The position numbers were made by a program, and so were the translations under genes. Below are positions 10,414-23,374 of a DNA stretch of 64,000 bases, piece after piece. The notes beneath the pieces were generated by a model. That model made no database searches, had not been told where the DNA came from, and saw only the letters and a list, made by a program, of their open reading frames with translations. The stretch is from Paralvinella palmiformis (Eukaryota; Annelida; Polychaeta; Terebellida; Alvinellidae), in contig JAODUP010000219.1 of NCBI GenBank assembly GCA_025642065.1, positions 186,001-250,000 of the forward strand, given 5' to 3'. How positions within the stretch are numbered: position 1 is the first letter of the stretch; each line of letters begins with the position of its first letter.

Positions 10414-10764
10414 GTTGTTCGGGGAGAATCCCCAGGCTGTCGCTTAATCAGCACAGCCTCTATGTTGGAGTGGTTGAGAAACCTCCTCCCCCACCACTCA
10501 CAGGGGAGCAGTACGGAAAGATGGAGCCGAAATACCATGAGGGTGGTCACTGCCAGAGTGTTTTACGTCCTCAGGGGGTTTTTAACGTCCCCCTTTATTT
10601 TAAATAATTCAGTGGAGACGGCAGCGCCATTTAACGTGGTCAGCCACCCACGATGTAGTGAGCCGAGAAATTAATCCCTGGAAAAGTTTCGACCTCTTAC
10701 GGGGTTCGAACCTGTGACCGTTGGCACCGAGTGCCGGGTGCTTAACCGCTAGGGCACCGGAGCT
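10414..10764 (-). repeat. tRNA-derived SINE, family A
   Basis: Reading the minus strand: a tRNA-like head with A box (GTGCCCTAGCGGTTAAG) and B box (GGTTCGAACCCC), then a body with GGGGGACGTTAAAAACCCCC, ending CCCCGAACAAC. Other copies are at 22581-22922 (+) and 31750-32097 (+), plus a partial one near 24.98-25.14 kb. ORFs crossing it are not genes. Confidence 0.85.
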
Positions 10765-10801
10765 CACTTCCTGTTTAGTTGTACCAGAGAGCTTAAATAT
10801 A

Positions 10802-12733
10802 GAGGCGTTACTCTTGCCGCGCCATGTTGAATTTTGAACCAGTGGCGCCTCCAGCGACCGGGTGGTATTTCTCAGATAAACAAAAGCTCTTTGGTTGTCC
10901 ACATGTGATCGTGTACATGTGTGCGATGGTTGAAATGAATTGCCAATACTAGTACTATATGTTACACGATCACATACTCTTTTATTAAAGCTCTGAAACT
11001 GTAAATAAATAATTAAGTGATTTCACAGCCCAGTCACTTAATTAATTCATAGCCTACAATTTGCTATCACTTGACAGCTGATTAGAAAATAAATTAACGT
11101 GGTTTAGGTTATTTCGCAGCTTTGTGTGTGGAAGGCGTAGTTTTTTTTATAATGAAAACAGTTAAGTATATATGAGGTAAATGCACAAAAACATACTTTC
11201 ATCATGTCAGTTTATCATAGTCCATAAAAAATGTATTTGGATATAGACATATAATGATATATACAGCTATTATAACGCAACCGTAACACAATTCACCATA
11301 TATTCATCATGTCCGTTTATCATATATTAACTAAAAAAATTTTAAGTTCTTTCAATATAGGCCTGCCCAGCTGAGAACAAATAATATACATGGAATATTA
11401 ACAATGTTTATGTTTGCGTTAACATGTTAGAGATAGAGAAATTAGTTCTTTCATACAATAAGCGGCATCAAATCTCTTGTGCCACGGGTTCATCTGTAGT
11501 TACAATCAGTCATTTGTTATCAAATGGACAGAATAACCCAAATTGCTTCCAGCTCTAAACAACCACTACTACAAAAATATGACATTTAGTCCAGATCAGT
11601 GAACTGTTTAAAGTTAGACAGAATATACCCAGAGATGTAATAATAGACACATGCATTGACCACTGTAACATATAACACCAGTAATCCTTTTTTGGATTTG
11701 GTTTGATGCCTTGTTTTCACCATTAATATTTATAAATATTAATTACCGTCATAGCTGGTCCTGTCTCCTGTATAGGTCTCCTATCTGTTAATACCTTCCT
11801 CTTTGATTTCAGTGGATGCATGCGGTGGATTTGGTACATCAAAAATAGTTCGAATAGCATTCTAGATAAGTTGTCTGGTTCATGAATTCCGTTTCAGTGA
11901 AATGCATATCATACATTCTACAATTAGTATTCAAGTAATTTAAATCTTTCCTCATCATATATCTGAACGACAACAATTAATAACCCATCTTATACTTCTG
12001 CCAATAGAAAAAAATAACAAAATGAATGTTTCTACCACTAGTTGAGTTATTTAATAATTAATTTCATAACATTTAAATTATAAATAGAAGTCCATATATA
12101 TCAATAAGTACCAATTGCTTACATTTAAAAATAAATTTGGATGCAGGTGATGATGTAAATACTCAGCTACTTATAATTACTGTAATTAGGGAAAATTTAT
12201 CTGATTAAAGTAATGTAATTTTAGAAGTCCAATTATATTATTAACAATAACAAAGTACAATATACCTCACGCCCGTAACATCTTCAATGGCTCCAGTACA
12301 TGTAACTGTAAGCTTATGTATATCTTACATACCCATTTTGTGATTAATAGGTTGATATTGTTCAAAAAAAAAATCAAATTTTGTCTGAAACAAATATAGA
12401 TCTAGATAGATCCTGATTGGGCCTACTGCTTGGGTCATGTCAAGTAGGGGCGTGTCTACTTCAAATTGTTATGCTTATTTTTTAAATATCCTTTATTTAA
12501 AAAAAGCCATAACATCAAATTTTTACACTAGCTTTCATTTCCTTTCGGGAATGTCTTTATTTGTGCATACTTTTCCTGTTACTGCAGCCGAAAGCGGCGC
12601 AGAATGAACCAGTCCCATTAGACGCCATGTTAACGAAGGGAGCTGTCCGTGACAATCTACCTCCGGTCGCTAGGGCCCTGGCGCCCCATGAATTCAAAAT
12701 GGCGTCCCATGTTAAAACGCGAAGTAACACGTC
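10802..12733 (-). mobile_element. TIR-like element with THAP-like first exon (left copy)
   Basis: The ends read inward GAGGCGTTACTC and GAGGTGTTACTT-like (here GACGTGTTACTT). Shared subterminal motifs in inverted orientation are GCGCCAT, TTGAATT and AGCGACCGG. Near one end the minus strand encodes MASNGTGSFCAAFGCSNRKS, the start of a THAP zinc finger, which meets TAA four codons later. The rest is AT-rich and non-coding, suggesting a non-autonomous P-element/THAP-type transposon. This class assignment is an inference. Confidence 0.5.
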
Positions 12734-12749
12734 TTGTTATAAATAGTCT

Positions 12750-13105
12750 TTGGTTGTACAACAAACACAAAATACATCGGTATTAACGACATCATGGGCC
12801 ATACACGTGTTGCTCACGAACTTTAACAAGTCTAGTCTGAATGGCTTGGCTACTTGCAAAGTACCACCACCGACTTCCCACCATCTCTCGCCAAGGGCAA
12901 GGTGTTTTATTGTCCGAGTTCCCCAGAGTGTGGATGAAGTGCTGTATAATATTATATTAGGGTTAGTTACGACCCGCTGTTCGACTTAAAAATGGTTATA
13001 ATATCATTACACAGTAATATACGTAAATTAATTACTTATAGTATAGGCCGACTTACGACCAGTCGGTCATAATCAATCAAGGTCGTAAGTCGATGACTAG
13101 ATACC

Positions 13106-13138
<33 letters not shown>

Positions 13139-13712
13139 GGAGGTTTTATGATTAACTCAATAAAGACGTAAAACCATCATGTTTATTAGGTATTAGCCCA
13201 TCACAGACATAGCCTCATAGGTCGGTGGTATTAGGATAAATATCATGTCAAAATTGAAAATAACAAATATCACATCAACGTAAACATATAAAAACAATGA
13301 TGTTTATAGTTATACAACAGACATATGGTTGACGGGTGAACTGACTTCCTTAGGGAAATATTGCATAATCTGTGTAACACTAAAATAAAATTCAAACTGA
13401 CCCGGAGGTTTACAGAACAGTGTCAGTTACCATCTGTGCTATGTAAACAGTCAACTATATTGGTATTTTCGTACCAAAAATGAGTGATAATGTATGTAAC
13501 AATAATAATACTCTGATATCAAATGGCAGAGAATGTTAAAGTATATAATCTTTTCTTTGGCAGTACAACGTTTAATGGGAATCCCTGAGGATATATACAA
13601 GTGTATATACAGACCACTTAGTGAACAACAGAAGTGTTGATCTAACACAGTAAACCACTATAATTCTGTTGTTTCAACGATCTTTTTCTATATATATATA
13701 TATATATCTCAA
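12750..13712. other. Gene-free stretch with hairpin and (AT)n
   Basis: Holds a perfect 12-bp inverted repeat CGACTTACGACC / GGTCGTAAGTCG (13049-13060 and 13081-13092, 20-base loop) and an (AT)n tract at about 13107-13128. No gene is seen. Confidence 0.6.
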
Positions 13713-13884
13713 TCTGTGGTTTTATTAGAAGCCAGGATTCCGGTCATTTGACCTGCCTACTCTCAGTTACTTTCATTTCCAATGTCAATGAGACGCCGCG
13801 ATTGTCCCATTGTAGGTCCTTGAGGCCTGCCAATATCTGACCCTGGTATTTTGATGGCCCCCTCCTAATTTATTTCTTAAGAAA

Positions 13885-13890
<6 letters not shown>
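13713..13890 (+). repeat. Dispersed repeat D, copy 1
   Basis: Shares with 56187-56333, in the same orientation, GTGGTTTTRTTAGAAGC, TTTCCRATGTCRATGAGACG, CATTGTAGG and a TTTCTTAA end. The family is not identified; only two copies occur in the window. Confidence 0.65.
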
Positions 13891-13924
<34 letters not shown>

Positions 13925-16486
13925 TAAACATGTATGTAGTGATGAACTAGTTATGTAATGGATATTACATGTTTACAAATTATTTTCCAATCAACATTTC
14001 AAGAAAAGCCAGCCCTCCCCCGCCAAAAAAAAATCGATTAGAAATATACTCGATAATCGCCATTATAATCTGATATGGACAAATAATATGCTTATATTTA
14101 CAGAATGCATAACTTAATCGAAGTTAAAACAATTGTGATCATTAAGATGTTGGGTGACAAATACCACTCTGACCCTTTAAATCATTACAATTATAGTTAT
14201 GATATTATAATAATAATAAGTTACACAGTAACAATTATCTTAAATAAGTATCTCACAAAATTATGTTTAGATGACGCAGAGACTCCATCATAAATGGACA
14301 AATTTTTCAAATTCTTTTTTGTGTATATTATGTCCAAGAAACCAAATACTAGAAAATCTATTAGCTATTGTAGCAGGAATGTTGAGAAACAGTTTTAAGA
14401 ATGCAAAAGTGGGAACAACAGGATTTTAAGTAACAGACCAAAAATTATTAACACCGATTATAATAAATGACTGTCTACTGTGGTGTTAATGACTACATGA
14501 TGTACTAAAACTAATAACATTTTATAATATTTAGTGTATTCCTATACTTTAGCGAGATAGGGATATGAACAAAACATAAGTGGAGCTGTAGAATTGATGA
14601 AGATCAATCAATTACTGGGACAACTATCAAGCTAATTATAAACATTACCTTACTGTATAAGATCAATATCAATAATGGTTTAATATAATGGAAGCTATTA
14701 CTGAGAAAATAATTTGAATCAACTGTCGAGATTGATGAACAAGATTGATAAATAGGTTGATTGTACAGTTGCTGATTTTATACAAGACTCGTGTTTTATT
14801 AACACAAAATAAAGTTTAGCATGTGCTTATGCTGTTAGAGTAGTGGATTATTTCGTACAACTCTCTGTTTATTGTTTACTCTTTTCATATCAATAAAAAG
14901 TTATATCAGATAAATTATTACAGATAACACATTTACAACTGGAACCTAGAAACACGTTACTTACTAATGGAGATGAGTAATATTTGGGACCGCATGGAAA
15001 TGATCAACAAATGGGGAAAAAACGCTGATTCACAGTGATTCAATTATTAATTGTCAATTTGTTCTCTAGTGGCGCCGAGCTGCCATAAGAGAACATCTAC
15101 AAACTAACTGAGATACTGATGCTGGTAGCAAAATGGCAAGTACAGAAAATGAATGGATAAATGCTTTTTGTTGTACAGTCGGTAATATGCTGTAGTTAGA
15201 AACTGAATAAATGAACACGAAGTCAAACCCACATCAGACATGAATAATAGCCAATTAATAATCATCTATTAATACATCACACTCCACAACAACAACAAAA
15301 ACAACAACAACAAGATAAACAACAAGACATGGGCAGTGAAACAAAGTATAACACACAGAGTCTTGATATCCACTTGGGGTTTAAAAAAGAACCAACAAGA
15401 TGGTGATGGCTAATCAAATTGTTTTAAAATTAACTTTCCTAATTTACCTAAGAGCTAATATAGAGATCACATTTGATTTCAGCACCTCGGGGTAATGTTC
15501 ATATAAATTGTACAGAGCACTTATATATATATATATATATATATCTTCGTCATCATATCACATTTTTCACTGGAATCTATGGACACAAACTGATCAGTAT
15601 TTCACTCGTTCTCTACATAGTGTCTTGTACCTGGCAAATGTACAACATATGTAACATAACAGATGATGTGATTACTAGTTTTAATAATCTGACATCACGT
15701 GCTATCTGAGTATGTTAGAGACAAGTCTGGTAAGTACAATAGGAAACAGCTTCGTCTTATTAGAAATTGCAACCTACATCGTGCTTTGACATATGATAAT
15801 TTGATTGCTCTATAAACAAATATATCATTCACGATACGTGTTTCCAGTTTATTCTACCACAGTAACACTAATACAACAATGCTAACAACAACAGTTTATG
15901 TTAATGCATCACCTCAATTACCCTTAATTCATAAATTCAATACTGTGACCGTTTCATTTCACTAAATTGTGCTTAACAATATTTTAACTTTTACATCTTG
16001 TAATATAAAAAAATAACATTTATAGCACACATTTAACAAAAACACTTTTCCATTGTTTTCAACGGACCACGTCTGAACAATCTCTCACTCACAACTATGT
16101 CATATACGTTTCCTTGCATGACAATCTTGCAAAATATTAAAATATCATTTCTGTATTCAGTTTCATAGATTATTATTATTTGTTGCTACAATGATAATTC
16201 ACACACACACGCACACACACACATTATATGTTGATGCAGTTAATGTATGACAAATTTGGTTAAATTTCAAATTCCATTCTGTATTTATTATTTCCTGGTT
16301 GCTAGAGCCCAAACCAATATATATGGCCATTGACTTTCATGGTATTTATTACCAATATACTAGATGTCATTCTCTAGATATTAGTTCATATCAAGCTGGG
16401 TATTTATAATCACAGAAATTAACATTCAATCTCATAACTGTGAAAACCATGAATGTTAATACCAAGAAAAAAACAATAAAGCCACA

Positions 16487-16522
<36 letters not shown>

Positions 16523-16600
16523 GCCTTCAAACTTAGAGTTATCTCAGAACTGGAGTCACAATGCGACATGATTCACTGAACAAAAGAAAATGCATTCTTA
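13891..16600. other. Gene-free stretch; (AT)n at about 13890-13920, 15521-15544 and 16487-16517
   Basis: AT-rich DNA between the left inverted block and the TTLL11 3' end, with an (ACAACA)n-like run at 15285-15325. AATAAA on the minus strand at 16284-16289 and 16345-16350 are candidate TTLL11 poly(A) signals, 350-410 bp past its stop. No other exon is seen. Confidence 0.5.
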
Positions 16601-16695
16601 ATACTCTTCACTATAATATGGATATTATTCTGAACATATTCTGAAGCAGATATCTCCGCGATATCTACTCACTGTCCATCTTGTGTCCTAGTTTG

Positions 16696-17018
16696 TTATT
16701 CTTTCTGTAGTGAGAAGCTTTTCATCCTGAGAGGACGTGGACGTTTTTCCACCGGAAATCTTTTATAGTCGATAAAATATGCATTTCCAATCGTCTTGCG
16801 GTTGTTTGAGCCATAGACACTTTTCATCTCTTCAACCTTCTTCTCAGTCCTGGTCAGCTTTGGCAGGATCAGTTCTTTCTTTGAATCGCACGAGTTCAGT
16901 TCAATGTTAGCCTCGCTGTAATCTAACATGTTCTCAACCGACTCCAGAATGGTGTCTCCAGGAAATCTCTTCTTGGCGATAAGAAAGAATGCTTCGATGA
17001 AACCTTGGAAACCGAGAC
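16696..17018 (-). CDS. TTLL11: TTLL11 exon 7 and stop
   Basis: Acceptor CTTCCAG, then LGFQGFIEAFFLIAKKRFPG and DTILESVENMLDYSE, then a basic tail (KRFPVEKRPRPLRMKSFSLQ) and the stop at 16698-16696. The EAFFLIAKKRF motif is TTLL11-like; the basic tail could aid microtubule binding (inference). Confidence 0.92.
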
Positions 17019-19686
17019 CTGGAAGCCAATAGTGGAACTTTTAGGGAAACAATATTTCTAATTCATGATCAAGTCTATTATTTGGACTCAACCCAAAAGA
17101 GCACCGAATGCAGTGCAATATATTTAATTATCCACTGACACACACACACACACACACACACACGCAGACTTATGAAAGATTAGTTCACTCAGATTTATAC
17201 AAGTTGAATCAACATGAGCACAGAAATAACAGCCCAAAGAATAACATTTATATTACAAGACACTTCTATCCCTGACTGTTCACTAACCTGAGGTTCTCTG
17301 AGGACTAACGTGTTCCCATCTTCTCTGCAAGTCTATGTACATTATATCCAGGGAAGCATTGCTGAAGCCAGTTCCACTCGTGGTCAAGCAACATTTCCTG
17401 TTAAATAGGAAATAAGATCCTTATAAACATGCATAGGTATACGCCTATATGTATTGATATGTGGAGATATGGAACATTTTATTTTTAGATTAATTTATGT
17501 ATAGTTGTATTTGAATTTAAATTCATGGAGGTAGGTCTCGAAGGATGTTTAGATATGTTGATGCTCTGTGCCTGTTGCCTCTTTATATGTACCCTAACAC
17601 ACACACACACACACAACTCCTACCTAGCAAATGTTCGGAAGCCTGTTGATCCCATTCTCAGGGCACCACGTACACCAAGACAGTCAAGGAAGATATTTGC
17701 AGTCCGATCCAGTATCCGTAACCAGTCAAAGTCTGTGCTGTACTTACGGGGATATATCTGTGACAGGGTGCCAAAGCCACGATGTGGAGGTCGAACATAC
17801 TCACACTCATCACCAGAGTCATGGGTGGCAGACTTTGGGTCATCAATCACAATTCTGACAGAGAGAAATATGACAAATAAGACAATATCGCATCACTCAC
17901 TTCATCTCATCATCAGACTATTATAGATAATGAAATCGTTCAATAAATATTACTATTGTGGATATTTCTAGAATGTTAATGTCATCGGCTGATTGAATGG
18001 TGCACAAGAAATGCGAGTGGCAGTGACTTAAAAGAATAGGTATGAAGGGTGGCTTATTGCCCAAATATACCATGTCTTAAAGAAAAATTAGTATCCCAAT
18101 TCTTAATGGGTAACAATTCAAACCAAACAAAAATAGAAAGACTGTGAAAACGTTCAGACAGGAAATACTTCCAGAATCAGTTAACTGACTGACACTGGAC
18201 TGTGTCAATTGATGTCAAGTAGACGCCATCTTAAATTGTACACTGTTACAAGCAGTAATTAGCTATAATTTCAAAGTAACTATTACTTGCTTGTGCATTT
18301 ACAGTTTTTCTTATGTTCCTTTTGAAGCATGTGTACACACACATACACCATAAAATATTTTAAAAAAGCCAAATTATTTTTGCATCACATAATATGGCAC
18401 AGAGTAATGTGAAACTGACACTGATCATTTTTTTATATATGGCTAAAACTAAAAATATAATAACGATAATAAAGTTAATTTAAAAGTTTGGCAAAATTAA
18501 CAAATTATGCTGCCTATAGCCACGCTTATTTTCTCATGCCAGGTTATTTTACAATTTTGACTATAAATCTGAAGAATATTACCATAACATAGGAAAACTG
18601 TTCTAAAAATCATAAGTCTTTCAATATAAATCAGAGCAGTTATCTCTGATAACATGCTTTTATCAACTGTACAAATGTTACAGATATGTGGAAACTGACA
18701 TTTAGCATATCTAAGTGCTATTAACTTCAGACGGCCATAGAATATAGGCTATATATACAAATGAATTCGACTGAAATTTGCAACATTTCATTAAACTTAG
18801 CCGAAAGAGTAATATATTATGATTTAATATTTTTAACACTTACTGTACAATTCAGTCATACAGTATTAATTTTAAAACTATCGTTGTCACATGGAGTGAA
18901 AATAATTTAAAAAATCAAAATATACACTCTGAGGAATAAAATCATAATTTCAATTCCTATTAAATGCTTTTTAGCAATTCCAACCAATTTTTTTGCAATT
19001 CCAATTTAAAAGCAAGCAATTCTTATTATGACAACCCAATGCACAGATAATGTGTAGTGACACTTTTGTGTCTGCTATTAAATATATTTGAACATAAATG
19101 ACTAAATAAAAAATATACTGGTAATTATTTGATGGACTCAACCCACACTGAATCACATTAATCAGATTTTGAATGTTACATTCCAAATTCAGAGATCATG
19201 GTCTGTGGAATATCAAATTTTGGTAAAATTGTACTCGTGCTATATCAGTGATGATCATGATTGAAATTGTAAATACCTGCAACTTCCGGATTAAAAAAAT
19301 AATTAAAGAAACATTCATCTTAATACATTCTCTTACAACCATGCTATACCCTGTTTGATAATACCTACACAGAAAGACGCTCCTAACTAGTCTCCTTTAG
19401 TAAAATAATTCCTGGATTGATCAACTCATGATAGCTCACTTCCTCTATATCATTAATTTAACATCTAAACTGACTGTAAGTGTAACTTGTTGAGTGCAAC
19501 TGTTAACAATCAACCTCACATCTGACACCAGCTACTTGGTAAGAATGTTAAATTAGACTCTTTAATTGTATGGATATTATTTTAGCTACACATGAAGCAA
19601 ACTCTATGTACACTTCACAGCACAACTGTTATTGTCAACATTATACACACACAAAGAATGGCCAGGTTATATCACTGTATTGGATA

Positions 19687-19743
<57 letters not shown>

Positions 19744-19795
19744 TATATATATATATAAACACACACACACATTACATACACTCACTCATACAAAA

Positions 19796-19851
<56 letters not shown>

Positions 19852-22800
19852 CATCTTAGAAAACAGCACTTTAAACATGGGCTAGAGAGGTAATTTAAAA
19901 CTCAAAATGACAACTTTCAGTGCATTTGGATAATAAACCAAAAGTGCCAACAATAGAAACATGTAAAGTATAACTTATATAAATTTAAAGCTAATATAAA
20001 CTATATATCTGACAGTGGAAGCATTTTCAAATTTTCAAATTTTAAACTTAATTATGTTAAGATGTTAATAAGCTGCACCTTAAATGAAGCAATGCGCAAA
20101 AATATTAGCTCATGTAAATGAGGAGAACTTACACTTGTCTGGACTTTCGCTTCCTCACTCTCCTTCAGATAAATTAATATGTAATAAACTATCTCATACC
20201 ATATAAAAAGTTCATAAATTACTTCAATAAAATAAGTACTCAAAGGGTATAACATACTTAAATATGCAGTGATTACAGGATTGTACTCTAAAACTCGAAG
20301 TTCAGAGTTCAAATCCTAACCATAACTGTGTTTGCAGGACTTTAACCCCAGGGAGCTGACCTATGGCAATATGTCTCCCATGGATACATCTTGAGTGTAA
20401 CCAAGATTGAAGCTAAACAATAAATCACTCACTCCACCAGACACTCTACCATATCTCAGATTATTAGATATTTATCTGCCTCATGTTTATTGGTAATTTT
20501 CTTTGTGGTTGAAATTAACTCACATCCCCCAATCTACTCGGTGAATGATTTGTTTATTTAACTTGATTGTCCCCTGAACAATACAGTACTCACACAGGTT
20601 CCAGTTAAAATGGTCATATAACAAGTAGGAAAAGTAGGTGTTGCTAAACCCAAACGTAGTGAGAAAACTACCAGAAAGTAAGACACCATGTGGACAAAGG
20701 GGGGGGGGGGATTGCATTATTTGAATAAAATATTATATGTTTTGTTGTGTACAGCTACAGTATTTGCTTTCATGGACAGCTTGCATCTGAATGTATGTGA
20801 ACTTCCAAGCAACATGGTAGCTAACACATAATTTTAACATGTACTCATGCACACACACACATTAAAGTTTCCCACACATAAACATGTACTTAATTTGATT
20901 GACATTTGTAATTGATGGATCAACATTTTATAATGGATCAACAATTAGAAAATGGAGAAAAGTAGAAGATCGAATCCCAAAAGTAGGAGGTTCCTACTTA
21001 AAAAGTAGGAAAGGTAGGAATAATTGGAGGTCTGGGACCTATGTACTCATGATGATACATTTTGGTATTCTGATTCATGTTTCTCTCTAATGATTAAAAA
21101 AAACCAGTCAAATATGATTACACAATTGACCAACCACTGGCAGGTAAAGAAATATTGTGCCTAAAGACACAGGGATAGAATTTGTTGGGCCCAAAGACAA
21201 ACAATTTTTAATCAAGTTCTGAAGCTCTGTTTTATAGTTCTAACAGTTTTTTCCCTGCCATTGTACAAATATGGTTGAGATCACAAAAGTATTTACTTAA
21301 ATAAATATGATCTTCAGAAAAAAAAACACAGGACAGAAATAAATATTTATTTTGTTTAATTCGCACAAACTGAAAATTTACCCACAGAAATAAGAAGCTT
21401 ACATTTTACTGGTTTCAGTAAAACATTGTGATACAGGTAATACTGAAAATATCCAGTACTTTACTAGAATGTACTAGAAAGGGGAACTTCTGTCTGTTTG
21501 TGTGAAGATATAATATATTAAGAATTTGGAGGGTGGTGAGAGGAGCATTGTATGTATTGTTTTTTCTTTAATTCGTTATATATCTTCAATGTGAACACTG
21601 ATTGTCCATCTGACGTTCTCCTTTTCAACAAACTGTATTAGTTTAAATTTATGAACTGGTACAATATTTGACTAGATGTATCATGCAATGAATCAAATTA
21701 GAACAGATGATAAAATATATATTCCTCACAGATGCTAAAACTGTTTTAAGTGTATATAGTAGCACATATATATGTCTATAATGAGGGATGACTGGAGTGA
21801 AGGCAGGATTATATATATGTTTATACACACACACACACCATTCTTATTTCATGTCTCCGTCATGAAATGGTTGCTAAAGCTTGCATGGCATAACTGTAAA
21901 CAATTTGGCCACATTATTTTATGTGGCTGGCTACCTCAAATGAGGGAGATGCATATGGTCTGTAATTTATTTCCTTCGCCACAGGAATGAATTTAAACAA
22001 ATTTATAATATATGACATATTCGGATATATGACATATTCGGTGGAGAAAACCTAGCCAATTGCCTCATTGGATGAAAAACTCCTCCTACTATAATGCCAC
22101 AGCTGGGATTCAAAACTCCAACCTCCCGTACAACATGACCATGGGGAAAGGATTCCCGTGAGACCATAGAAGCAATTGAATTAGCACTACCACTAATACT
22201 AATACATTATCTCTCTTTCTCTCTCTCTTTTAAAAAATGAAAATAAAATAAACAGTAATTATACTGACAAGGATAATAAAAGAAAAACTTTCTTTTGTAT
22301 TTAAAATTCTCCATGAAGATAGCACGAGAGAAAACAGATTGCTATGCCACCATCAAGTAGGTGCTGCGTTACAAATGTCACTACAGAAAACTAAAACAGA
22401 CCAGCAAACTTTATTATGTCAAAATCCATCCCTATAAATGTCTGCGTAAAAACAAATCTAATCAAATAATATACATAAGCGGACATTCCAGATTTAAGCT
22501 AGACTCTCTTATGGGATGAGCATACACTTTTGTTTGTATGAACCATAAAACATTGAAGAGAACATTGCATAGTGACATTCAGCTCCAGTGGTCTAGCGGT
22601 TAAGCAATTGGCAGTTGGTGCCAAGGGTCACAGGATCAATCCCATCAAGAGGTTGAAATGTTTCCATGGATTAATTTCTCAGCTCACAACATTGTGGATG
22701 GCTGATCATGTTAAATGGTGTTGCCATCTCCACTGAATTGATTAAATTAAAGGGGGATGTTAAGGATCCCCTGAGGATGTAATACACTCTGGCAGTGACC

Positions 22801-23330
22801 AGGGTATTTCGGCTCCATCTTTCCATGCTGCCCCCCTGTGAGTGGTGGGGGAGGCGATATTAACAACCATTCCACCGTAGATGCTGTGCCAAACAAGTGA
22901 CAGCCTGGGGATACACCCCGAAATACAAAATATACGAATGACAATCAGGCTTCAAGCATACCTTGTACGCGGTGCCACTAACAACAAGGTGTCCATCACT
23001 AGGGGACGCTTGATCTCCTCATCAACAGGGCTGTGTATGTGTTCCAGGATTCCTGGGGCAACCTCGTGTTCAAAGTCAATGCGCAAACTTGGATTGGCAT
23101 TCACTTCCAGTAACACAGGCTTACCATCAGCTTGTAGTAAAATATCAAAACCAAGGATCTGAGAAACAGAAAGGTACAAATAACACAAACTCATAGAAAA
23201 AAATTACATGTTTAACCTCCACCCTGGGTTAGGCTGAGGCTTCATTTTGGATTAAACTGGGTTAAACCACAGTTAAACAAATTATCAACTATAACACCAG
23301 ACTAAATAATAAAATTTAACAGATTAAATG

Positions 23331-23374
<44 letters not shown>

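Larger units (their letters stand above)
10414..12749 (-). repeat. Left arm of a 2.3-kb inverted repeat bracketing TTLL11
   Basis: This block is the near-identical reverse complement of 29727-32097. It consists of a minus-strand tRNA-SINE (10414-10764) and a TIR-like element core (about 10802-12733). Relative to the right arm it lacks two stretches, about 20 and 30 bp, near 11690-11740. The 294 bp at 10609-10902 translate identically in both arms. Homology stops at the SINE 3' end on one side and at AAATAGTCT on the other. Confidence 0.93.

Noticed and set aside
10609..10902. 97-codon ORF (and its identical twin at 31612-31905)
   Set aside because: It crosses the tRNA head of a SINE and the element terminus; identity reflects recent duplication of DNA, not protein selection.
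22952..22961. TTLL11 exon 4 extending to the ORF end (RYA)
   Set aside because: The last codons belong to the intron; the donor AG|GTATGC fits the phase of exon 5 exactly.
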